Origin: Chlamydiia bacterium
Lineage (GTDB): Bacteria; Chlamydiota; Chlamydiia; Chlamydiales; 2-12-FULL-49-11
Direction of reading: 5' to 3'
DNA: 52,328 bases
NCBI GenBank assembly: GCA_022601435.1
Contig: JAJACQ010000035.1
Coordinates: 1 to 52,328 of the forward strand
Shown here: positions 17,958 to 26,449 of the stretch, piece by piece
How positions within the stretch are numbered: position 1 is the stretch's first letter
How the letters are laid out: every line of letters starts with the position of its first letter
Program-made: the position numbers and the translations under genes
The notes under the pieces: model-generated
What the model was told of the DNA's origin: nothing
What the model saw: only the letters and a program-made list of their open reading frames with translations
The model's database searches: none

Positions 17958-18670
17958 TGTTTTTCTCCTACATACAAACTCACCATCCCAAAAGTCAATT
18001 TATGACATTTGACATGAGTAAATTTTGCCCTTTTCATATGTTCAACGAAAGATAAACCGTAAGGAAAATCTTGGATTGTTTCGTTAAGGTAAGTATATGC
18101 ATAGGAATGATTTGAAAGCAAGTTTCCAATTTTAGGAAGCACCTTTTTTAAATAAAATAATGAGAGTTTTTTAGTGATGTGCCCATCTGGTAAAGAAAAT
18201 TCTAAAATACAAATTTTTCCATTTTTTGATAGTACGCGATAAGCTTCTTCTAATGCTTTATCAAAATCTTCCATGTTTCGAATACCAAAAGAAAGAGTAA
18301 TTGCATCAAAACTCTCATCTTCAAAAGGAATATCAAGAGCGGAGGCGTTTATAAGAGTGTCTATGTTTAGACCCTGTGCTTTTTCTTTAGCGATGTTTAA
18401 AAGTTCATCGGAAATATCAATGCCACTAAAAATAATATCAGGCCGTTTCTTTGCGATAGATAACGTCTGCGCTAAACTTCCACAAGCAATATCAAGCAGT
18501 TTTATATTCTGCTGCTTTGGTAAATATGCAATAACTTTTTTTCTCCAATGACTATCTAGCCCAAAAGAAAGAATGCGATTTATGCGATCGTAGCCGTCTG
18601 CAATTTCATTAAAAAGTTTAGCTACTTTAAAAGTGTTTTTTGTTTTTGAATTTATCATGACTAACAACAT
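17954..18670 (-). CDS. ubiE: Demethylmenaquinone methyltransferase UbiE/MenG
   Basis: The last step of menaquinone synthesis, C-methylation with S-adenosylmethionine. The 238-residue protein carries the UbiE signature FNEIADGYDRINRILSFGLD with W-R-K-K following, the SAM motif LLDIACGSLAQTL, and a second signature near ISLSFGIRNMEDFDKAL-like sequence (read as ITLSFGIRNMEDFDKALEEA). Length is typical. It is the first gene of the minus-strand ubiE-menF-menD-menH block. The annotated ATG is at 18670; a second ATG at 18658 is equally possible, since neither has a clear Shine-Dalgarno sequence. Confidence 0.93.
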   Translation of the reverse strand: MLLVMINSKTKNTFKVAKLFNEIADGYDRINRILSFGLDSHWRKKVIAYLPKQQNIKLLDIACGSLAQTLSIAKKRPDIIFSGIDISDELLNIAKEKAQGLNIDTLINASALDIPFEDESFDAITLSFGIRNMEDFDKALEEAYRVLSKNGKICILEFSLPDGHITKKLSLFYLKKVLPKIGNLLSNHSYAYTYLNETIQDFPYGLSFVEHMKRAKFTHVKCHKLTFGMVSLYVGEKQ

Positions 18671-18717
18671 AGGAAAATCAATCTTTTATGTGAAAGGTTT
18701 TTTATTGAGGTTAATCA

Positions 18718-18735
18718 TTTGATTGATTAGTCTTT
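18718..18735 (+). promoter_or_regulatory. Shared 18-base upstream motif, copy 1
   Basis: TTTGATTGATTAGTCTTT, 29 bases before the first tetraspan gene. It matches 20167-20184, upstream of the third tetraspan gene, at 16 of 18 positions. TTGATT could be a -35 box, but neither copy has a convincing -10. Confidence 0.5.
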
Positions 18736-18764
18736 ATGGAAAATAAAAAAAAAGGGTTTTTAAA

Positions 18765-19397
18765 ATGGATTCTACTGTTGTAAGTCAAGACGTTATTAGT
18801 AGTTCTTCTGTATATATAGAAATGAATGAAGGACAAGGCAATTTGGGAGGTAGGGAAGTTGATAGAGTTGAAAATAATGGTGAGGTTATAACGGGGAATG
18901 AACAAAGTAAACGTTTTTCGGCAACTCCTTACTTTTCAATTGTAACAATTATAGCTGGGGCTACCTTGGTGGTAAATGGGGTCTTTGAGGTATTTCGATG
19001 GGTGTCATTATTTAAAGCTATGATTAGTCCTGAATCTTTGGACTATCCAGAAATTGCAGGTTTTGGAGTTGCATCAGCTTCTACTGTTCCTTGTATGACT
19101 TTAGTGGCGTCTCTATCTTGTTTTACTAAGTGTGGTCTACCGAGAAGGGTTGCTTTATGCGGGCAATGTAAGATAAATATAAATCCAATTGTTTTTATAG
19201 CAGCCTTGGTGTTTGCTTTCAATATTGCAATCTTAAATAAGCTTTCTGTAAGCAATGTTTTTGAAAGCGAAGTTTCATCGTTAGACGATTTTAGTAGATT
19301 TAAATATATGGTACCTTATACAGCAGTACCAAATTTAATATGCTCATTTTTATTATTTGCAGCATCAATGTTCCCTTCTGCCAATGAGCCTTTCTAA
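18765..19397 (+). CDS. Four-helix membrane protein with cysteine motif, paralogue 1
   Basis: A 210-residue membrane protein, not assignable to a known family. A polar N-terminus of about 55 residues precedes four hydrophobic segments at about 57-78, 97-119, 140-158 and 183-203. Between helices 2 and 3 is a Cys/Arg/Pro motif (CFTKCGLPRRVALCGQCK then ININP) that recurs in the next two genes. Two hydrophobic hairpins separated by a polar motif, no signal peptide, and the nearby Inc-type genes suggest an inclusion-membrane or inner-membrane protein. That location is an inference. The ribosome-binding site is weak (GGG 8 bases before the ATG). Confidence 0.72.
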   Translation: MDSTVVSQDVISSSSVYIEMNEGQGNLGGREVDRVENNGEVITGNEQSKRFSATPYFSIVTIIAGATLVVNGVFEVFRWVSLFKAMISPESLDYPEIAGFGVASASTVPCMTLVASLSCFTKCGLPRRVALCGQCKININPIVFIAALVFAFNIAILNKLSVSNVFESEVSSLDDFSRFKYMVPYTAVPNLICSFLLFAASMFPSANEPF

Positions 19398-19440
19398 AAA
19401 CTATCAAAAAAAGAACCACATATAACAAAGGAGTAATATT

Positions 19441-20103
19441 ATGGCAAATGCTACAGGGTCAATTAGCAGGCAGTTAAATCCTGCTGAACTTAGGATAGTT
19501 GTAAATGATAACCAACAAGAGTTTGATTCAAGAAAAACCCAAGTTATGAGATTAAGTGATAACTGGCAATATACAAAATTAGCAGAGCTTGCAATGACTA
19601 TAATTGGATTCAATGTATTATTTGTTGGATGTGTGGCGGTTGAAGAGATTATTCGTATCACCACAGGTAATGGAACAGAGGTTACAGATTTAAAGACTAA
19701 TTCATTTTTTCTAGGTGCCTATTATTCTTTTAGTTTTTCAAATACTATTCAACTAATCGTTGCGCTAGTTTCCATGTGTCGTCCTTGTGGAAAGCCGATA
19801 GTTAGGCAAACTGCTTGTGATGCAAAAGTAAATTGTTCACCACTTGCTTATTTTGCTTGGGTGGGTGTTGTCACAAATTTTGTTTTGATGGTATTAGGTT
19901 TTATGAGTATATCTGGAAAGGATACAACTTCGTTCACTGCAAGCGACCTTGTTATACATGGTTTTTCAATCGTTTCTACATTTAATTTGCTGTTTATGAT
20001 TGCAACTGCAGCGGCTTCAACTACAAATTGTGCAAATACTCCATTAAGAAGGGTGGTATGTCTAACAAATAAAAAACAGGGAGATGATCTAGAAATGCGC
20101 TAA
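19441..20103 (+). CDS. Four-helix membrane protein with cysteine motif, paralogue 2
   Basis: A 220-residue membrane protein, paralogous to its two neighbours. Hydrophobic segments lie at about 45-70, 88-112, 133-156 and 168-192. The shared motif between helices 2 and 3 reads MCRPCGKPIVRQTACDAK followed by VNCSP. A second Cys-Pro-Arg-Cys element follows helix 4 (CANTPLRRVVC), so the protein may be two copies of a helix-helix-motif unit. AAAGGAG precedes the ATG by 8 bases, and the gene begins 43 bases after paralogue 1, so the two are probably cotranscribed. Confidence 0.72.
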   Translation: MANATGSISRQLNPAELRIVVNDNQQEFDSRKTQVMRLSDNWQYTKLAELAMTIIGFNVLFVGCVAVEEIIRITTGNGTEVTDLKTNSFFLGAYYSFSFSNTIQLIVALVSMCRPCGKPIVRQTACDAKVNCSPLAYFAWVGVVTNFVLMVLGFMSISGKDTTSFTASDLVIHGFSIVSTFNLLFMIATAAASTTNCANTPLRRVVCLTNKKQGDDLEMR

Positions 20104-20166
20104 TGTGTTTTTTAAAAAACAACTCAAGTTTTATAGAAGTCATTAAATTTTCATTGTGCTTAATGT

Positions 20167-20184
20167 TTTGATTGGTTAATCTTT
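20167..20184 (+). promoter_or_regulatory. Shared 18-base upstream motif, copy 2
   Basis: TTTGATTGGTTAATCTTT, 30 bases upstream of the third tetraspan gene, matching 18718-18735 at 16 of 18 positions. Position relative to the start codon is almost the same in both copies. Confidence 0.5.
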
Positions 20185-20214
20185 TTAAAATTTTAACAAA
20201 AAGGGAGGTTTAAG

Positions 20215-20913
20215 ATGAGTGAAGGAGTGCAATTAACTCAAGTTAATGTTTCAGGGCAAGATGATTCACTAAGTGAAACTTTGGTAGCGCAGTCTCATGA
20301 AGGTAAAAAGAATAGCCGAGATTTGGTGATTCTATGTGAAGACGGTAAAGTAACAGAGTATTTAAGAAAAACACGTTATAGACAAACACATTTGGCGCAA
20401 GTGGGAAGTTGTGTAACAGGTTGTAATTTAACCTGTGGTGCTTCTTGGAGTGTTTATAGTTTATTTCAGGCAGCTTTTGCCTTTTCTACTTTTAATCCCT
20501 ATTCTACTGTGGGTTTTATATCAATTAGCGCAGTAAACGCTTTTGTAATACAGTTCTTTTCATATTTATCAAAGATTACTTGTACAGGTAGACCAATTGC
20601 TCTTAGAGATACATGTTGTTATGATCTTTCTAAAGAGGGTGCAAAAACAGATTGTTGTGGTAAAATTAATTGTTCTCCTCTTATGTTTCTTGCGTGGACT
20701 CCAGTTATCTTAAGTATTATTTTTGGTCTAGGAAGTGCGGGTCAAGCAGCTGCAGAAAAGAAATCGGATCAAGAGATTACCTTTTTACAGGGAGTTGCTT
20801 CAGCTTGTTTCTTGTATATGATTCCAAATATTCTTTTTGCTATATTTGCTTGTATGAGCGATTCAAACTTATCTGATGAAAATGTTTTATTGGTAGACAA
20901 AAAAGATAAATAG
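20215..20913 (+). CDS. Four-helix membrane protein with cysteine motif, paralogue 3
   Basis: A 232-residue membrane protein, the third member of the tandem family. Hydrophobic segments lie at about 63-90, 97-118, 154-175 and 190-213. The inter-helix motif is expanded: ITCTGRPIALRDTCC, an insert of about 10 residues, then CCGKINCSP. It is the most cysteine-rich of the three. GGGAGG precedes the ATG by 7 bases. The 111 bases from 20886, covering its last codons and the following spacer, are duplicated at 21480 onward, which marks it as the left edge of a rearranged stretch. Confidence 0.72.
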   Translation: MSEGVQLTQVNVSGQDDSLSETLVAQSHEGKKNSRDLVILCEDGKVTEYLRKTRYRQTHLAQVGSCVTGCNLTCGASWSVYSLFQAAFAFSTFNPYSTVGFISISAVNAFVIQFFSYLSKITCTGRPIALRDTCCYDLSKEGAKTDCCGKINCSPLMFLAWTPVILSIIFGLGSAGQAAAEKKSDQEITFLQGVASACFLYMIPNILFAIFACMSDSNLSDENVLLVDKKDK

Positions 20914-21000
20914 AATAATTAGAAATTAAAGTTTTAAAAGTGTCTTTGTAATATACTCCTTCTCAACTTGTTGGGAAGGAGTAATCATATGCATGAAGTA
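20886..21000 (+). repeat. Duplicated segment A, copy 1
   Basis: It comprises the end of tetraspan paralogue 3, the spacer, a hairpin and the first codons of a small ORF. The same order of parts recurs at 21480-21609, starting with TTTATTGGTAGACAAAAAA in both copies. The second copy is about 15 bases longer, with extra bases in the spacer. Confidence 0.8.
20955..20982 (+). promoter_or_regulatory. Hairpin covering a ribosome-binding site, copy 1
   Basis: ACTCCTTCTCAAC and GTTGGGAAGGAGT form a 13-base inverted repeat with one T/G pair around a TT centre. The right arm contains AAGGAG, 7 bases before the ATG at 20989. A second version with a different apex but the same outer stem is at 21564-21591. 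There is no T-run after it, which argues against a terminator. If TATACT (20953-20958 region) is a -10 box, the palindrome could instead be a DNA operator. Confidence 0.65.
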
Positions 21001-21020
21001 CGAGTTAGTCATGGTCAAGA
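20989..21020 (+). pseudogene. Remnant of the small membrane ORF
   Basis: ATG followed by a few codons (MHEVRVSHGQ) that correspond to the start MYGVRGG of the intact ORF at 21598. The similarity breaks off at about 21003-21020, where the upstream region of the Inc-like gene begins. The frame runs on to a stop at 21066 inside that gene, giving only 25 codons. Confidence 0.55.
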
Positions 21021-21477
21021 ATTTAATAATATACTTAGGAGATCTATATGGGAGATGCGCTTATAGCAGCAAGGGCTAGTGCAGCTATGTCTGGTATGAT
21101 AGGTGGTGTAGATATCGAGGCTAATGGAGGATCTGCACCTCAGCGCAGAGAGGTGACAGATGAGACTTCTTCGAGACGTGATGGTTGTTGTGAAACACTT
21201 AGAAAAGTCGGTCTCATTGCTGGAATTGTTATAGTGCATGTGGGGATTGGTTTGATGATTGAAGGTTCGATGGATCCTAGTGTAGCTATGGGTGCTGTTC
21301 GAGTGGTTGAAAATGTAACGGGATTGACTTATATTTCGGTAGGGGGAGGTTGCTCAATTGCTGGAGGTGTAGTGGGGGTTGGTTGCGGAGTTGCTTTATG
21401 GGAATGTGCTCCTTTAGATGGGCTAGTGAAGCGCTTAGATAGAGAGGCAGACAGGTTAGTAGAAGGAAGTAATAGGC
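21020..21477 (+). repeat. Duplicated segment B, copy 1
   Basis: This 458-base stretch repeats 21922-22391, including the leader with AGGAGATCTAT and the first 140 or so codons of the Inc-like gene. It differs by scattered substitutions and a 12-base in-frame deletion inside the first hydrophobic segment. It ends abruptly at AATAGGC, where segment A sequence resumes. Confidence 0.85.
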
Positions 21478-21512
21478 GCTTTATTGGTAGACAAAAAATA
21501 AAAATAGAATAA
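21048..21512 (+). CDS. Truncated, chimaeric copy of the Inc-like protein
   Basis: A 154-residue ORF nearly identical in its first 143 residues to the full-length protein encoded at 21950. It has the polar N-terminus with DGCCETLRKVGLIAG, two closely spaced hydrophobic segments and the start of the charged tail (LVEGSN). The first hydrophobic segment lacks four residues relative to the other copy, and two substitutions introduce His and Glu there. The last ten residues (IGRQKIKIE and preceding bases) come from the duplicated tail of the upstream tetraspan gene read in another frame, so the coiled coil is absent. The ribosome-binding site AGGAG is intact. It may make a short Inc-like protein or be a decaying duplicate. 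Confidence 0.6.
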   Translation: MGDALIAARASAAMSGMIGGVDIEANGGSAPQRREVTDETSSRRDGCCETLRKVGLIAGIVIVHVGIGLMIEGSMDPSVAMGAVRVVENVTGLTYISVGGGCSIAGGVVGVGCGVALWECAPLDGLVKRLDREADRLVEGSNRRFIGRQKIKIE

Positions 21513-21609
21513 TTAGAAGTTAAAGCCTTAAAAGGCATTTTGTTAAAAGCACCTTTGTAATATACTCCTTCTCTATTCGTAGAGAAGGAGTGATCATATG
21601 TATGGAGTA
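21480..21609 (+). repeat. Duplicated segment A, copy 2
   Basis: This repeats 20886-21000 (tail of tetraspan paralogue 3, spacer, hairpin, first codons of the small ORF). Here the small ORF is complete, so this copy probably retains the original right-hand junction. Confidence 0.8.
21564..21591 (+). promoter_or_regulatory. Hairpin covering a ribosome-binding site, copy 2
   Basis: ACTCCTTCTCTA and TAGAGAAGGAGT form a perfect 12-base stem around a TTCG loop. The right arm carries the AAGGAG ribosome-binding site, 7 bases before the ATG at 21598. Compared with copy 1, the bases next to the loop changed on both sides (CAAC/GTTG to CTA/TAG) while pairing was kept. The alternative is a palindromic operator over a TATACT -10 box at 21561-21566. 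Confidence 0.7.
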
Positions 21610-21804
21610 AGAGGCGGGTCTGATTCTGATATTGAAACGGGTCAGAGTTATTGCAAAGTTCAAAAGACTCCAAAAGTTTCTATATGTTGTGATTGTTTTA
21701 GAATCACTTATTTTGCTATAGCGATTATTGCTGTGATATGTGTAGAGGTCTATGTTTGGTATCGGTTTTATCAATCAAAAAATTATGGTCCACATGCAGT
21801 TTAG
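21598..21804 (+). CDS. Small single-helix membrane protein
   Basis: A 68-residue protein, not recognised. A polar N-terminus with three cysteines (VSICCDCFRI) precedes one hydrophobic helix at about residues 37-57 and a short tail with aromatic residues (VWYRFYQS). The ribosome-binding site AGAAGGAG is buried in the hairpin just upstream. It lies between the two Inc-like copies, and a remnant of a second copy starts at 20989. Location in the inclusion or inner membrane is a guess from the neighbours. Confidence 0.55.
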   Translation: MYGVRGGSDSDIETGQSYCKVQKTPKVSICCDCFRITYFAIAIIAVICVEVYVWYRFYQSKNYGPHAV

Positions 21805-21864
21805 AGGTCGGATTTTTTTTAATCCCTATCCTTTTTGTATTGAAATAGATATAACTTCGAAAAT

Positions 21865-21874
21865 CACTTAAGTG
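21865..21874. promoter_or_regulatory. Palindrome upstream of the full-length Inc-like gene
   Basis: CACTTAAGTG, a perfect 10-base palindrome 75 bases before the ATG at 21950, in otherwise AT-rich DNA. It is absent upstream of the truncated copy. A possible operator; short enough to be chance. Confidence 0.3.
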
Positions 21875-21921
21875 GATATTTTTGTTGATTTTAAGACAAA
21901 AAAAAGATTTAATTTAACAAT

Positions 21922-22391
21922 AATTTAACAATATACTTAGGAGATCTATATGGGAGATGCGCTTATAGCTGCAGGGACTAGTGCAGCTATGTCTGCTGTT
22001 ACAGGTGATGTAGATATGGAGATTGATGGAGGATCTGCACCCTCGAGTCGAGAGATAAAAGATGAGACTTCTTCGGGACATGATGGTTGTTGTGAAACAC
22101 TTAGAAAAGTTGGGCTCATTGCTGGAATTGTTATAGCAGCTTTAGTGGTGCTTGCGGGAATTGGTTTAATGATTGCAGGTTCGATGGATCCTAGCGTAAT
22201 TATGGGTGCTGTACAAGTCGCTGGAAATGCAACGGGAATGACATATATTTCGGTAGGGGGAGGTTGCTCAATTGCTGGAGGTGTAGTGGGGGTTGGTTGC
22301 GGAGCTGCTTTATGGGAGCTTGCTCCTTTAGATGTGCAAGTGAAGCGCATAAAAAGAGAAGCAGACAGGTTAGTAGAAGGAAATGATAGGC
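21922..22391 (+). repeat. Duplicated segment B, copy 2
   Basis: The 470-base counterpart of 21020-21477, covering leader, start and first hydrophobic hairpin of the Inc-like gene. It continues into the coiled-coil coding sequence, so it is the complete copy. Confidence 0.85.
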
Positions 22392-23497
22392 TAGATGAAA
22401 ATAATGATCGGTTACAAAATAATAATGAGAGGCTAGAAAAAAGCGTTGATATAATTTTACAACATGAGCAAGCGCAAGATGAGCAGATAAATGAATTAGG
22501 AACAGAGGTTGGTAGATTAAAAGTGCAGGTTGGAAAGATAGAAGCTGCTGCGGTGAGATTGGAGGGTGTCTCAGATGTTTTAGGTGATAGCGCAGATAAG
22601 ATATTAGCCCATCAGCAAAATTTAGAAGAGCAGGTCGGTAATTTTAGAACAACCAATGAGAGTTTGACTAATCAGGTTGATACTTTAACAAATCAGGTTG
22701 CTACTTTATCGGAAACGAATGAGCAATTACAAGAAACTAGTGAAGATCTTCAGCAATCAGTCGACACATTGACAGAAACAAATGGGCAACTGCAGGAAGC
22801 AAGCAACTCTCTTCAATTGTCAGTTCAGGCTATAAGAGAAGAAAGAGATGTTTTTCAGCAGCAGAATGAGAGACTCGAGGTGACAAAGGATGAGTTTGCA
22901 GAGGAGAATGAAAGATTGCAGACGTTGGTTGAGGGGCTGAAGGGGACTGAGGAAGAGCTAACTCGTCAGGTTACTCTTTTAGGGCAGTATGAGCAATGGG
23001 CTAAAAAAAATATTACGGATCTTGATGACGTAACAAAGACTTTTGAAGAAAAGAACACAGCGTTAACTATGGAGCGGGAAAGATTGAATGACCAGCAGAG
23101 AGCGTTAAATGAGCAGGAGCGAATTAATGATGAAAATGCTCGTATAAGAGAAGAAGCGAATAATAAAAAACTAGAAGAAATGCTTGCCAAGGGTGAAGAA
23201 ATGCAAGAGCAGTTTAGACAACAAAATGAGAAGATGTTGAAACGAGAAGAGGCGGCAAATAAAAAAGATGCAGAAGCAGAGGCTAAAAATAATGAAGCTC
23301 AAGCCAAAATTTTAGAGCAGCAGAAAAAATCTCAGGAGATTGAGGCTCAAATGGAGGCGGCGCAGCTTGAGACTCAAAGGAAGGTTAATGAGGCTCTTAC
23401 TCGTGTAAATGAAACAGAGAGCGAAAATGCAAGATTGAAAGCAGAAGTTGAGCAGTTGAAAGAGAAGTTGAAAGAGAAGTTGAAAGAAGTGGTCTGA
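21950..23497 (+). CDS. Inc-like membrane protein with long coiled coil
   Basis: A 515-residue protein with the layout of chlamydial inclusion membrane (Inc) proteins: no signal peptide, a polar N-terminus, two hydrophobic segments close together (about 54-78 and 99-122, the second glycine-rich), then a cytosolic-type tail. The tail, from about 130 to the end, is one long coiled coil rich in Glu, Gln, Asn and Leu (DRLDENNDRLQNNNERLEKS, ALTRVNETESENARLKAEVE) and ends in a repeated KLKE unit. Incs are type III-secreted into the inclusion membrane with both ends facing the host, where coiled coils can bind host trafficking proteins. That role is inferred from architecture. AGGAG lies 6 bases before the ATG. 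Confidence 0.75.
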   Translation: MGDALIAAGTSAAMSAVTGDVDMEIDGGSAPSSREIKDETSSGHDGCCETLRKVGLIAGIVIAALVVLAGIGLMIAGSMDPSVIMGAVQVAGNATGMTYISVGGGCSIAGGVVGVGCGAALWELAPLDVQVKRIKREADRLVEGNDRLDENNDRLQNNNERLEKSVDIILQHEQAQDEQINELGTEVGRLKVQVGKIEAAAVRLEGVSDVLGDSADKILAHQQNLEEQVGNFRTTNESLTNQVDTLTNQVATLSETNEQLQETSEDLQQSVDTLTETNGQLQEASNSLQLSVQAIREERDVFQQQNERLEVTKDEFAEENERLQTLVEGLKGTEEELTRQVTLLGQYEQWAKKNITDLDDVTKTFEEKNTALTMERERLNDQQRALNEQERINDENARIREEANNKKLEEMLAKGEEMQEQFRQQNEKMLKREEAANKKDAEAEAKNNEAQAKILEQQKKSQEIEAQMEAAQLETQRKVNEALTRVNETESENARLKAEVEQLKEKLKEKLKEVV

Positions 23498-23563
23498 GGT
23501 TAAAAATTAAGATTTTATTTACTTGAGAAATGCGAAAATAATGTGGCTTTATTGAGCGCTTTT

Positions 23564-23572
23564 TGTTATAAT
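23564..23572 (+). promoter_or_regulatory. Extended -10 promoter of the dciA-gyrB-gyrA operon
   Basis: TGTTATAAT: a perfect TATAAT with an extended TGn element, 35 bases before the dciA start. No good -35 box is present at 16-18 bases, which is normal for extended -10 promoters. Confidence 0.65.
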
Positions 23573-23607
23573 GGGGATTTGGTATTTAAAGTACGTAGGA
23601 TGTTCTT

Positions 23608-23928
23608 TTGAACAAGCGGATTAAAAAAAATAAGGCAGAGACTCCATGGTCTAGTATTGGGGATGTCTTGCCTTCTGTTTTAGGTTCGATTGTAAGAGCA
23701 AAAAGGGCTAGACCAAAAAATATTGATAATATTTGGAGGGCGATTGTGAGTCCCCAGTATATTAATTACACGAAAGTGGAAAGAATTAAGAATGATACTT
23801 TATATGTTAAAGTGTCATCAGGTGCTATTTTTGCAGAGCTTGCGATGATAGGAACGGATGATATTTTAGCAAAATTGAAAAAGCAGGGAAATTTTCCGCA
23901 GATCAAGAGAGTAGTTTACCGGAGGTAA
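23608..23928 (+). CDS. dciA: DciA-like protein (DUF721)
   Basis: DciA proteins help load the replicative helicase DnaB in bacteria lacking DnaC. The 106-residue protein has the DUF721 pattern: a W in NIDNIWRAIVSPQYINYTKV, then a strand-rich part TLYVKVSSGAIFAELAMIG ending in RVVYRR. The start is TTG at 23608; an overlapping ATG at 23600 runs into a stop at once. It is placed directly before gyrB, the order seen in C. trachomatis, and is the first gene of the operon. Confidence 0.8.
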   Translation: MNKRIKKNKAETPWSSIGDVLPSVLGSIVRAKRARPKNIDNIWRAIVSPQYINYTKVERIKNDTLYVKVSSGAIFAELAMIGTDDILAKLKKQGNFPQIKRVVYRR

Positions 23929-26436
<2,508 letters not shown>

Positions 26437-26449
26437 GGAATGAAAAATT

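Noticed and set aside
20955..20982. Terminator of the third tetraspan gene
   Set aside because: No T-run follows the stem, and the right arm carries a ribosome-binding site at the correct distance from an ATG in both copies.
21329..22350. Minus-strand Pro/Thr-rich ORFs opposite the Inc-like genes
   Set aside because: They mirror the Gly/Val-rich hydrophobic coding of the plus strand, which gives low-complexity antisense peptides. They lack ribosome-binding sites.
22380..23490. Tandem DNA repeat in the coiled-coil coding region
   Set aside because: The repetition is at the heptad level of the protein; apart from the terminal GAGAAGTTGAAA units the DNA is not a true tandem repeat.
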